Part shown: in pieces, positions 12,554 to 23,458 of the stretch
Layout: each line of letters starts with the position of its first letter
How positions within the stretch are numbered: position 1 is the stretch's first letter
Source of the DNA: Mangifera indica
Taxonomy: Eukaryota > Streptophyta > Magnoliopsida > Sapindales > Anacardiaceae
Reading direction: 5' to 3'
DNA: 64,000 nucleotides
Assembly: GCF_011075055.1 (NCBI RefSeq)
Contig: NC_058143.1
Location: 8,323,057 to 8,387,056, forward strand
Position numbers and translations under genes: made by a program
The notes under the pieces: model-generated
The model's input: only the letters and a program-made list of their open reading frames with translations
Database searches by the model: none
What the model was told of the DNA's origin: nothing

Positions 12554-13387
12554 GCCAAATGACAATTTCCCACGCAAGGTATGATGAAATAATAATTTCT
12601 ACCTTTGAAGTCACAAAAAATAAAATTATCAACCATCATCCATTTTTGTTAGTGATTTCTGTATAGCTTTTATGAAAATAATTGTTTCGCACTTTTATTA
12701 AAATTACAAAGTTGTCATTAACATTAAATATAAATGTTAAATCACTAATGTATCCTTAACAGTTTAAAAAATTATCACTTAGGTCCTTTAAAATCATCAA
12801 AAATCTAACCAATCTTAAAATATTGAGCTTTGTTCAATTATTTGGGGTGCACTTGTCATTTTTAAAACTATTGAGGCGTATATTAAAATTTCAAAAATTT
12901 AAAAAGCATTCCCAAACTTTTAAAAATTTTCACAAAACCTTGAAAATTTAACAATGCTTTGGTATTTTTAAAAATTATAATTCATCCTTTAAACATTCAT
13001 CATTTTGAAAGGAAAAATAGAATAGAGAAATTTATGCAAAAGGACTTTTTCTTTAATTAAAAGTGTATTTATGAAAAAAGGCTATTGGGACACCCAAAAT
13101 AGGGTTCGAGAGCAACTTAAACTCGGCCTACCCAAGGAAAGGCCAACAAACCAACAAACCACTGCAAAATAATGCTAGTAGAAATAAAAACTAAATAATC
13201 TTTTTTTTTTTAAATCTATCAAAATTCCTACAATGATAAGATTCAATAAAAGTATTAGATGCCTTTATACCCTTTCACTTAATGAAATCACTAACAGAAG
13301 TGCATAATGGGTATTAATCTAGTTTTTGAAACTTAAAGGGTATAAATTTTTCTTCAACAAACCTTGGGTGAGCAATAGTCTTTTGGC
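12554..13387. mobile_element. Non-autonomous MULE, about 834 bp
   Basis: The ends form an inverted repeat of about 55 bp. The left end starts GCCAAATGACAATTTCCCAC. The reverse complement of the right end starts GCCAAAAGACTATTGCTCAC, and both continue with CAAGG(T)...TTGAAG segments. The TTTCCCACCCAA signature is shared with the elements at 24331-25237 and 41362-42189. No clear 9-bp target duplication remains. The interior is noncoding. Confidence 0.65.
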
Positions 13388-13856
13388 CGTAATTTTACCA
13401 TTCATCATAACTATTTACTTAAGTATTTTCTGTATGTTATATTGAATCTACTCTACTGATATTACAAGCTTTTTATCCTATTTGCCATCTTATATAATAC
13501 AATGGAACCGAAAATTTTTCGACATTTTTTAGAAAATATAATATTGGCATTTGGCCCATTTGTTTTTATCATGGTTAAATAATTAATCATTATAGGCGCA
13601 GAAAGGAAGAATAATTTTTGCCTGAAAAAGTTACTAACCTCCAAACTTTAAAACTAAAAATATTCAACGATCTCATTTGTAATCCAAGTAAATCAAATAA
13701 TGGAGACTAAATTGTGTTAAATCTGCTGAGAAGAAATCAATACAAACAATTATGCAGCAATGCCATGGAATGGAAAACAATTATTATTATCAAAGAAATT
13801 GAAGAAGGGAACTGACTAATCACATTTTGTTGAGCATTTGATAATAAAGTCAATCT

Positions 13857-14201
13857 TCATCCCCGGCACCTGTAATACTTAGAGCAACCCCTTTGATAGG
13901 AATTTGATCGTGGAGGTAAGCATGTTTTACTATAAGGATCACCTCTTGCTGTTTTCCCACAGGCTGGTAAATCGCCTCTCAGAGCTCCTGGAGATATGTA
14001 CTTGGGTACTTCACCAACAATCCTTTGAGTTGATTCAGATTCCATTGAGAATTCTTCTTCACCTATTTCTCCACATTTTGCCATGGAACCGTCGCATCTC
14101 CATTTGTTTTCTGCAGCACCAACCACCACAAAAAATGAAGTCAAAAACACAAGACACAAGAAATAATAATTTCTCTCACTTTTCATTTTCTCTCTGCACA
14201 A
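13857..14201 (-). CDS. RALF-like secreted peptide precursor
   Basis: A 114-residue intronless precursor, the usual size for Rapid ALkalinization Factors. Residues 12-30 are a hydrophobic signal peptide ending VVVGAA. The mature region at the C terminus has YISPGAL (68-74) and the four family cysteines C81, C94, C106 and C112 in the pattern ACG...KTC...RGCS...RCR, which pair as two disulfides in known RALFs. RALF peptides are apoplastic ligands of FERONIA-type receptor kinases and LRX proteins, and control cell expansion, pollen-tube growth and immunity. Three features are odd. The usual YISY reads YISP. The dibasic RRxL subtilase site before it is only QRIV (59-62). The propeptide carries two extra cysteines, C36 and C43. 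Translation may start at Met1 or, more likely by signal-peptide shape, at Met6 (14186). The family is clear; the subclade is not. Confidence 0.9.
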   Translation of the reverse strand: MCREKMKSERNYYFLCLVFLTSFFVVVGAAENKWRCDGSMAKCGEIGEEEFSMESESTQRIVGEVPKYISPGALRGDLPACGKTARGDPYSKTCLPPRSNSYQRGCSKYYRCRG

Positions 14202-14419
14202 CAGCTGGGTCTGCGTTCATGACAATGAGACTAACTTCAATAATAACTCTTAATTTTAGCTTCATGCTTTTGTATTCTTTCTATTGTCTTCACACATTTT
14301 GTGGTGACAAATCACCAATGGTACTAAAACTTTTACTGGGTCCAATTCAACATTATGACCTTTCTGTGAAATATTTGTGACAAAATTTTCTTTATTTGCT
14401 TCAGCATTTATCTTAGGGA

Positions 14420-15330
14420 AACTAATTAATTTGCCCCAACTTTATGGGTCAAAAACAGATTTGCCCAAACTTTCATAACTCAAACAAAAATGCCCTATTT
14501 TTGTGTGAAGATGAAAATGCCCTTTTAGAAAAAAATGAAGAAAACATTGTGTTTTCCTTCTCCAGCCACACAAAATGTGCATTTAGGTGCATGACTTTTT
14601 GGACTTTTCCGGCTAACTTCCTCGGATGAATTTCATGACTTTTTCGATGACCAAATGGATGAAAAGGTTAGTAAAATAATCCTCATGTTTTTATGAATTT
14701 CAATATAAGATTTTGGCGATTGGATGCGGTATTTGGGTGTTTGGACTTAGGGTTTCAATTTGAAACATTAGATGAAATTACTTGATTTGTGCATGTTTTG
14801 GATTAATTTTCTTAAGGCTTTTATGTTAGAGTAAATGTAGAGTTGATTATTGATGAAATGAGATTCCAAAAAGGAAGTTTGGGAGGTCAAATCTTACCAC
14901 AGGAATTCGGCTCTCACCACACAGTTTTTTTGTTTACTACACGAATTCATATGATGAGATTTCTTAGAGAAGAGGAAGTATTGGACATTTTTCAAATTTT
15001 CTAGACCACACAAATTTGTGTAGTTAGGGGCCAAAGTGCGAGTTTTTTAACAGTGGCACATAGGTACAACGAGTGCTTGGCAAAATTGTAAATATACAAA
15101 ATATGTTGACACACAAATTCGTGTGATGGGAGGCAAAGTGCAATTTTTAAAATTTTCCCACCAAACGAATCGTGTGGTGGTGGTTGGGGGTAAATTGATA
15201 TTTTCAGATTTTAAGTGTTTTCTAATATTTTTCATTTGAGGGGGCAAATAGAAATTTTTTTATTTTAGGGTTTTTTGACTTGTAGAATTCAAATTTGAGG
15301 TCCATTTTTCTGAATAATACATCTATCCTG
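14420..15330. mobile_element. Probable 5' flank of the Ulp1 transposon, rich in short palindromes
   Basis: It opens with AATTTGCCCCAACTTTATGG and a related ATTTGCCCAAACTTTCATAA, the style of MULE terminal repeats. From 14900 to 15190 it has several near-palindromic words of the type CACACGAATTCGTGTGG. It leads directly into the DUF1985/Ulp1 reading frame. I could not find a matching inverted end on the far side, so the element boundary is open. The 61-codon frame at 14444-14629 has no recognisable domain. Confidence 0.35.
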
Positions 15331-15383
15331 AGAATTGACTCTTTGTTATATAAAAATTGGTGTAATTGCAATTTATTTTTTAC

Positions 15384-18300
15384 AGAAACCTCCACAAAAA
15401 AGAAAAATGGATAATGTCAAGAGTGAAATGAGATTTCCTATCGAAAAACACTTCAAGGCTCAAGTTAGTATATGTGAGTATAGAGATGTGGGAGCTATGA
15501 TTAAAAAAATATTAGCAGAGAGGCAGTTAAAAATGTTTTGATGTACGTGTTTTGAGCACTTCCTCGACCTTAACGATAGTCAATTTACTGAATTGTTGGT
15601 ACACTCCTTCTTAAGATAGGTGAACTTAAATGATGAGTTATGGTTTAGAGTTAATGAAGTTCATATCAGGTTTAGCTTATACGAGTTCACCATTATGACA
15701 GACCTTCGATTCAATTGATTGTTAAATATTGGCATGTATCTTTCAGTGAAGGCCATAAAAAGGATTATGGGATAGTGTCACGTTTCCCAATAAAAGCCTT
15801 GTGCGGAGAACAACACTGATGTAGTAAAATTGGCCTTGTTGTATTATTTTCACATGAGGGTATTAGGGAGTGATTTGAGGAAAACAATCTCCCAAAAGGT
15901 ATTACAATTGACTGATCATCTTAATAGATTCAATACATACCGAAGGGGAGTTCGAGTGTGGCAGATGACATATTGATAGATCTGTGACAATATCACTCAA
16001 ATTTGTGTAGAGTTCGACCCCTATGAAACAATATCATATCATGGGGCTTCCGTTAGCTTTCTAGGTAATTGTATCATTTAGTGACTAAAAAAAAACTTTG
16101 TGATTAAAATAGAAATGATTTAATATGATTGTAATTTTTTGATTAAAACATATAAGTTGAAATTACAGTTTTGGGTATATGAGATGTTTGACACACTACA
16201 TTGATTGGTGGATTTCATGTCAGTTTCAAGATCTTCATGCATGTTGACGTGGCACACAAAAGACATCCTGAGATGAAAGGCTATCCCAAATATCTTCACT
16301 AGAGATGTAGTAAGTAATAATGTGTTATTGATTAAAATATGAATAAGGTAATATAATGTTACTTAAACAAAATTTGCATAAATTTAATTTAATGAGCAGA
16401 ATGATGTTAATTTCCCACTAGTTTTAACTCTAGTTAAAAAAGCTGCTGACGGGTTTGACAACATCATTCAATACACAAGAATGTTGGATAAATAGTCTTC
16501 TTCATTAACATTATCCTCTTCCTCATCAAGAGAAGCATCATCTGCTCCTCCTGACATTACTTCTTTAGTCGTTGCTTTTGCTCATGTTAAGGCTTTTGTT
16601 CAACCTATTGTTAGTGAGCCCACTCCTATCAACACCCCTATTATGACCTTTACCATCGAGCACATATTATCAAAGTCTCTATTGTGCCCTTTCACTATTA
16701 AGCGCACATCAGATGATCCCTATGTTACTACCCAAGATTTCTTCATACGTTACTTTGATGTTGCATTGGCTAGATGGGGTAATCTTATCTTAGATTGAAT
16801 AACTTATCTAGGGGATAGAATGACTTGTACGTAGGATAAGATCACACGTACGAAGGACACAATGACTCATCTCTGCATAAATACTGTCATGTAAGTAAAA
16901 AAAGTTAATGAAAATTTATTAGACACTTTAATTTAACATGCAAACATGTAAACCCTACAATAATTATATATGTTGTTACAGTCTCCTCATGATGATGATA
17001 ACGGATCATTGAAAGGGTCTCATATTTACTTCCCTATCTACAATCGAGGTAAGTACTAAACTGTTAAAGTATCTTAGAGGTGATATTTGAGAAATGCTTT
17101 GATTATCTGTCAACTAATGATTGTTGATATTGTTATAACGTCAGTTTTTTTTATGAGGGACCATCGAGGGAGGATCTTATATTAACTTTCATTCCAACAA
17201 TTAAGGTAAGTACAACATCAATCAAATACATTATAATATTTTTTAATCACTTTGATTAACTAATATATTTATAAATGTTAATATAATTACAAGATGTTGG
17301 TGACGAGAGATCATTACATAAGGGTTCCCCATTAACACATTCATTGATAGTTGAGGTAAGTAAAATATCATTTGTATATGTTATAAGTGAATTCAACATT
17401 CGATTCTTTGTTAACTTGTAATTGTTGATATTGTGACAATGTCCTAGGATTGAAGAGACCCTATTGAGGAGGGATCCCATATTAATTCTATTCCAATAAT
17501 CAAGGTACATGAAATGTCAACTATATACATTATAATCTTTGTTAAATACTTTGATTAACTAATATAAGAAGTTAATATTGTTACACGATATTGGCAATAA
17601 GGGATCATCCCATGAGGGTTCTCGATTATCACCTTGTTTGATAGTTAAGGTAAGTACAATGCCATCTATATATGTTATATTTGAATTCAACATTTGATTC
17701 CCTATTAACTCATAATTATCAATATTATGATAGTGTCCAGGGGTTAATAAAGCTCCATCAAGGTTGACTTCTGTTTCGACAATCAAGGTACATACAATGT
17801 CAACTATATACATTGCAATCTTTGTTAAATACTTTGATTAACTAATATAAAATGTTAATATTGTTACAAAATGTTGGCAATGAGGGATCATCTCATAAGG
17901 GTTCCCCATTATCATCTTCTTTCATGGTTGAGGTAAATACTCGGTGATTTGGTTAGTTTATAAGTAATCATATGTGGTTATTCACTTTTTATCTATCGTT
18001 ATTATAAGATATTTTATTGTTCTATCTCAACACCCCAAGCAAGGGTAAAAAGGTGATTGATATTACCCTTCAAGGTGATAAGGTGATTAACATTGCCTCT
18101 TAAGAGAACGAAGTGGTTCAGATCCTATCAAAGGGGGAAGTAATTGAGGTATACAAATTTCATTATGGTTTTCATTATGTTTAAATAAATGAAAAGTATA
18201 TTATTTATTTATTGTTTTTATATCTTAACAGTACCTAGTCCAGAAGTTTGATATAATCGATCTTACCTCTCTTGATAATTCCCCGGCCATGACTTCTGCC

Positions 18301-19442
18301 TTATAAAAGATATTTAAATAGATTTGAAAACCTCATAAGTTAATATAATTTTAAATGACATATTATTTGTTTTTGGATAGTATTTTTACACACTTGTGGT
18401 GGATTGGTAAAAAAAAGACTACACGTTCGTAGGTCATACATAAATCCATTGAAACTAAGGGTCCAACAAGCGAAGCCTATAATGTGATTATTGAGGATCA
18501 AATGTGAGCAAAATTTTAGGAGATTGTATGATGACACTAACCTCTTAAAGAAAAGAAAAGTGTACGACATAGGGATAAGGTCCAAAATTTCCTTTTGAAG
18601 CATATTCATAGACATATCAAAATAGTTGTTCGATAAGGTCTCACTTGGTCAATTAATTTATTTTTTTAATATAATATGTCATTAAGATGCGTGATCATGT
18701 TATATTATCTATTTTTATAGTACATGGATTCTTTTTTAGTATTATTACATCAATGTCAGCATAACATTATGGAAGAGGTTTGTCAAAACTGGATGATAGT
18801 AATGGCTTGTTTTATTACACATCTCCTTCATCAGTATGCTGCAAAGATGAAAGATCAGGATAATTACAAGTTTCCTCCACTTTTCACATGACTAATTGAT
18901 GCAAATTATCCCTTAGACTTACATGTAAAACCTTGGGGTGTGGTAGATGAGGTACGAATTCAATAATCAATTACTTTGTAATGATTAATTAATTGATAAC
19001 TATTCAAGTAAGGTCTCTTAAATGTATTTTGTCTGTGTTTAGGTTTTTTATCCTAATAAACTTTGATAATGCACATTAGGTGGCAGGTATCATGGATTTT
19101 AAAGAGTGGAAGATCACAGTTTATGATTCATTATAGAGTTTTACTATTGACCTAAAGATGTTTAGAATGAAGATGTTGGGGTATACATCTATGATATTGC
19201 ACTTGCTAGTGGTAACCTCATTTTGGTCTCATGCATGACATATACCACAGGACAATCCATTTGCATTGCATAAGGTGGTGGATATACTATAATAGGTGCC
19301 TCTATCAGGTGATTGTGGTATGTTCATGTTACATTACATCAAGTATCTAGTGCTTGGTCGATCTTTATCCTTTGACAATGAGGACTCGATACGTCTATGC
19401 ATGCGCTTAGCCACAAAGTTATTTTTTAAGGACATTGATTAA
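15384..19442 (+). pseudogene. Transposon gene with DUF1985-like and Ulp1 protease regions, decayed
   Basis: A 3' splice acceptor (TTTTTACAG, ending 15384) opens a frame with ATG at 15407. This frame reads as a DUF1985-type region (FLDLND, ELWFRV and RFSLYEF words, 15400-16065) while crossing stops at 15539, 15617, 15716, 15773, 15791, 15974 and 15977 without changing frame. A Ser- and Pro-rich linker lies at 16440-16800. An Ulp1 (C48) protease end lies at 19060-19442 with catalytic His (codon 19074), Asp (19125) and Cys in GDCG (19314), again one frame with stops at 19077, 19134, 19236, 19290 and 19293. The final TAA is near 19440. DUF1985 plus Ulp1 is known from plant transposon-borne genes, especially Kaonashi-type MULEs. 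It is nonfunctional as read. Confidence 0.75.
16985..17945 (+). repeat. About 290-bp tandem array of exon-like units
   Basis: Matching segments with GTTGGYRAYRAGRGATCAT...GAGGTAAGT start near 17293, 17587 and 17871 (spacing 294 and 284). A related partial copy lies near 16985. Between them a second segment (TCAAGGTAC ends near 17505 and 17790) alternates. Each unit holds two short blocks bounded by TTGTTACA/ATTGTGACA acceptor-like and AGGTAAGT or AGGTAC donor-like sequences, separated by A+T-rich intron-like DNA. The array lies between the linker and the protease part of the Ulp1 gene. Confidence 0.75.
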
Positions 19443-19734
19443 CTTTTATGTTATATGGGTTTGTATCTTTATATAGTTATATGCGTTAGTATCTTGATAG
19501 TATTTCCATTTGTTTGTATATGTACTTGTATGTGTTTGTATGTCTATATCTTTATATAAGACTTATGCATTAGTATCTTGATTGTCCGTATGTTATATGC
19601 ATTAGTATGTCTATATGTTTGTATATGTACTTGTATGCGTTTGTCCATGTGTATACTTACCATAACCGATCTACCAAGTCAACAACAAATAACCTGCGAT
19701 TATGGATATATGAAATCAACATTAACATATATAA

Positions 19735-19927
19735 CAAGTAAAATAAAAAATTTTATAGATAGATTAACAAGTACAATTACAAGTATTGTAGAAAAAATAA
19801 ACAAGTACAATCACAAGTATTATAGATGAAATAAACAAGTACAATCACAAGTATTTTAGATAAAATTAACAAGTATAATCACGCATTTTGTATCTAAAAT
19901 AACAAGTATAATCACAAGTATAATTAT
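19735..19927. repeat. 34-bp tandem repeat, about six copies
   Basis: Units starting CAAGTA(C/T)AATCACAAGTAT recur at 19735, 19768, 19802, 19836, 19870 and 19903, with 33-34 bp spacing. The array lies just downstream of the Ulp1 protease stop. Repeats of this kind often lie near transposon ends, but no terminus was identified. Confidence 0.85.
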
Positions 19928-19929
19928 CT

Positions 19930-21187
19930 TTGGCCTTTGTCTTTTATTATAGAACTTGATGGTATGGAGCTGGGTATCAGAATAGGACTCTTACAATTCC
20001 GTCTCGAATGTCTAGGTTTCTTACATCAAGTACAAATCTATTGTTCAATAACCTCACCTAGCAAAAGACATGTTTTTATTCATTGGACAACCTGTGCAAT
20101 AACGATGGATGAATGGTGGATATATAACACGTGTCTCTTCTGCATGCAACCACTCTGATTGATCTCCTAATGGATTGATAGTCTGCACGTAAATTGTATA
20201 GTAAAATGCAGTGCTATAGTAGGGATGCACTAATGGTTGCTAAATACACCAAAAATTAATTACTCTATTTTAACTTCCTACAAGACAGTAGTTAGGGCCA
20301 ATAAAGGTCAATCCCACAGACAATTACAGTTAATTTTAATCATATTCTTAACTTCTAAATTAACTAAAAATAGAGTCTTAAAACAGGGGAGCTTGTATTC
20401 CAAATTGATCAAATAAAAACTTTAAACACTAAAAATTAAATTAAAGGGAAATCAATAATTTGAAATTTAGCAACATTATTTCAATCTCGCCCTTACAACT
20501 CGTGGATTAAATCAATAGCAACATTATTTCACTTTTCTCAAAAATTGTCAATCCTAGGAAATAATAAGCTATATTACCCGAAATTCCCCTTAATTCTTTT
20601 TCTAATGAACAAGCTCTCATTAGAATCTAACTATTAGATAACTCAAAACAAGATCTTTAGATTTAATAAAATGGTAGCACTAACAACCAAGGAATTGGAT
20701 TGATTTAAGCAATAATCTTGCAAGTTCAGATGTTTAACCTAAATCATATTATTCATATCAATAAAAAGAAAGCCTGTCCACAATCTTGTATCATTATTTG
20801 CCACCTAATGATTAGGGAAAAAAACCAATTACGTAATCCCTTTTCTAATTCTAGAAATTGATGTTGATATAATTGATTCAATAGGCCTTATTCAAATCTA
20901 ACAAACCAAACATCAAATATCATTAAAACAAAATAACATGAATTAATTTCTTAAGAAGATTGAAGGAATAATGTTACTGAATTGACTGCATAATCAACTT
21001 GTGTTTTGGGTTTGAAATTCCCTTAAGCTAAAAAGAAAAACTTAGCCAAACATGCTATGAATATCATTTGGTGCAATCATTTGCAATTGATATGAATATC
21101 AATGCATATGGTAAACAATAATTAAATATAAGTATACATAAACACACTGATAATATGTCATATTATTGAATATGTACTTACTTCCAT
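19930..21187. other. Unassigned repeat-like DNA, no gene
   Basis: The stretch 20225-21100 (with AAAATTAATTACTCTATTTTAA and TCAATCCCACAGACAATTAC) has the look of noncoding retrotransposon sequence. I could not find its partner ends or any protein domain. The 73-codon frame at 19937-20158 is unrecognised. Confidence 0.4.
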
Positions 21188-23450
21188 TGTAACATCCACA
21201 GGATGCTTGAGGTTATTTTGGTCTTTTTAGTTTTTTTTCTTTTTGTATGAGAGATTGTGCTTGAAAAGCTATTATGTGATTTGTGGCATGCACGATCATA
21301 TATGAAAGGTTACATGCCCATGTATGATATGGTAGAGATGGCAAAATGGTCTTTTCGCATATCGTATAATTTGGTCAGGATACATGCCCATGTATGTAGG
21401 GTACATGACTTTGCCTAGTCAACGAATTTGAATTTTGGGATAAGGATATGTTTTACGAGAATCTTGTAATGTGGTTTTAATGTTTCATAATTGGCATACA
21501 TGTCTGTGTATTTAGCATACACACCTGTGTACATTTGTTTAATCTAAAAAATAAAAACGATCATAGAAGGTGCATTTCTCACTTTTCTCTAAAATCTTTT
21601 CAGCCAAATAAGAAAGAAGAAAGGATTGAAGAGTGCTAAAGTCATGTTTTGCTAGGAGAGAAGCTTTTGGGGGTTATTCAAGCCATGAAAAGACTAGTAT
21701 CATCATTTTATCAAGATAAGTAGTGTGGTTTTATGTGATTTTTCTATATTGGATTGCTTCTAAAACTTTCAAATTGAATGTGCTTCTGATGTTTTATTTC
21801 TTAAGATAGTCATATATGTATATTGATCATTCATGTTAGGATTTATCGAATTTGCTTAATTATTGTTCAAGTGATAGGTTAGAATTGTTGTTTTTGATTA
21901 TGGGTTGATTCTCTTCATGTAAAGTTGTTTAATTTGATGTTAAAGATTTGTTGGGATTGATAGAAGGTTGGAATTTTGCTTATATTTGTATGTGATGGAA
22001 TGTACTTTTGAAAGGTCATGTAGTATGAGATATCAATACAAGGTATGATTTGTTCCATGTTGGTGATGTTAAATTATCGATTTATAGGGATATAATAGAA
22101 TAAGATTGTATGGTAAGGTGCTAGCTATGAAATATGTTTCCTTGGAAGTAGTTTGATTATTTGTTGAGGCCTAGAAAATGCAAGAAAACTAGAGTTGGAA
22201 TTCTGGAATTTCAATGACACGTTCATGTGTATTTAGGGAAGTTCTAACTATGTAAAATGAATGTATGAGAGTGTAGAATAGGGAATTGATACACGTCTAT
22301 GTGGTATGGGACACACAATCGTGTGCCCTACACCAAGGATACACACTTATGTGTTTAGGACGCATGTAATATAGATTAGGTAATATGTATCCATGTGTGT
22401 AAAGGATACACACTCGTGTAGATTTAAGGAAACTTAGAAATGTAAACACTTGAGATTGATGAAGAATGTATAAAGCTTCGCTATGAATATAGGGATTAGA
22501 AAAATGAAGAACTTACCCTAGAATGGATGTTGATGAAAGAAAACCAACAATAAGACCGTAATGAGAGTATTGATGATAGAGAATAATAAAGGTGTGTCTG
22601 ACTATATGGATAATGGCACGTACCCAATCGATTCATGTTCAGATCAAAAACTTAGATATGATGTACAATAATGTTATAAGCCATCAAACAATGTGTAAAA
22701 TTGTAGTCAAGGCAACGAGGCTAATAAATCTATGTGATTTTACTCTAAAGACAGGTATCGTAGCATTTGGGATGCATGTGTGAAGATGGGGGAGGTCCAG
22801 GGACCCACTATATGAGTAATTTTTTCTCAACAACTCAAGTTCGATCGGTATGTATATGAATTGCACATAAGTATGACATTCGAAATGTCACAAGCTTTCA
22901 CATGTTGTTTGAGACATCGATGTACATTGTAAGGGTTAATCATTTGGAATGACACCTCTTTATATGAATATGGGCACTAGCTATTGAGATAATTTGGATG
23001 GGCATCTGAGATGCTAGAGAATACATACATGGATTTTCTTAAGAAAGAAGTAACATCACTATATATATTACTTTTGCTATTTACTAAATGTAAATTCACT
23101 TACGTGTTTTCTGAGTGGTTTTATAGATAGGGTTCTGAAATAGTAGTGTGGTGGTAGGGAGTCTAGTGGTACAGCTCGCTATAGCGTATAAAGGTAGGAG
23201 GACTTGGATGTTTTCTTTATCATTTATAAACTTTTTATTGTACTCTTATGGATTCTTTTATATGTATTGGTGCATTTGGATTTGATTAATATTGGGGTTG
23301 CATTTATTTGTATGGACTTATACTTATGTTTGGGTGCTTTCATTTATGTTATCTAGATAATGTTTGAATTGTTTTATTACATTGCAATACACTTTTGGGA
23401 TAGTGGGTCCGATTTAAATGTATTGTATTTAATGGTTGTAATAGTATACT
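21188..23450 (+). mobile_element. LTR of the same family as the 300-4263 copy
   Basis: It starts TGTAACATCCACAGGATGC and matches, in inverted orientation, the minus-strand LTR at 300-4263 over most of its length, including the closely spaced GTATCCATGTGTGT / TACACACTCGTGT phrases at 22300-22430. The right end is placed only approximately, where the MULE remnant begins. A flanking internal domain was not recognised, so it may be a solo LTR. It is probably Ty3/gypsy, inferred from the TGTAACATCC start. Confidence 0.6.
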
Positions 23451-23458
23451 ATAAAAGT

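Noticed and set aside
12545..13397. 9-bp target duplication around the 12554 MULE
   Set aside because: Flanks TAGTATAAA and CGTAATTTT do not match, so no duplication is claimed.
13904..14380. 158-codon plus-strand frame
   Set aside because: Antisense shadow of the RALF gene with no domain of its own.
17256..17813. Two similar 84-codon minus-strand frames
   Set aside because: They resemble each other only because of the 290-bp tandem array; no domain.
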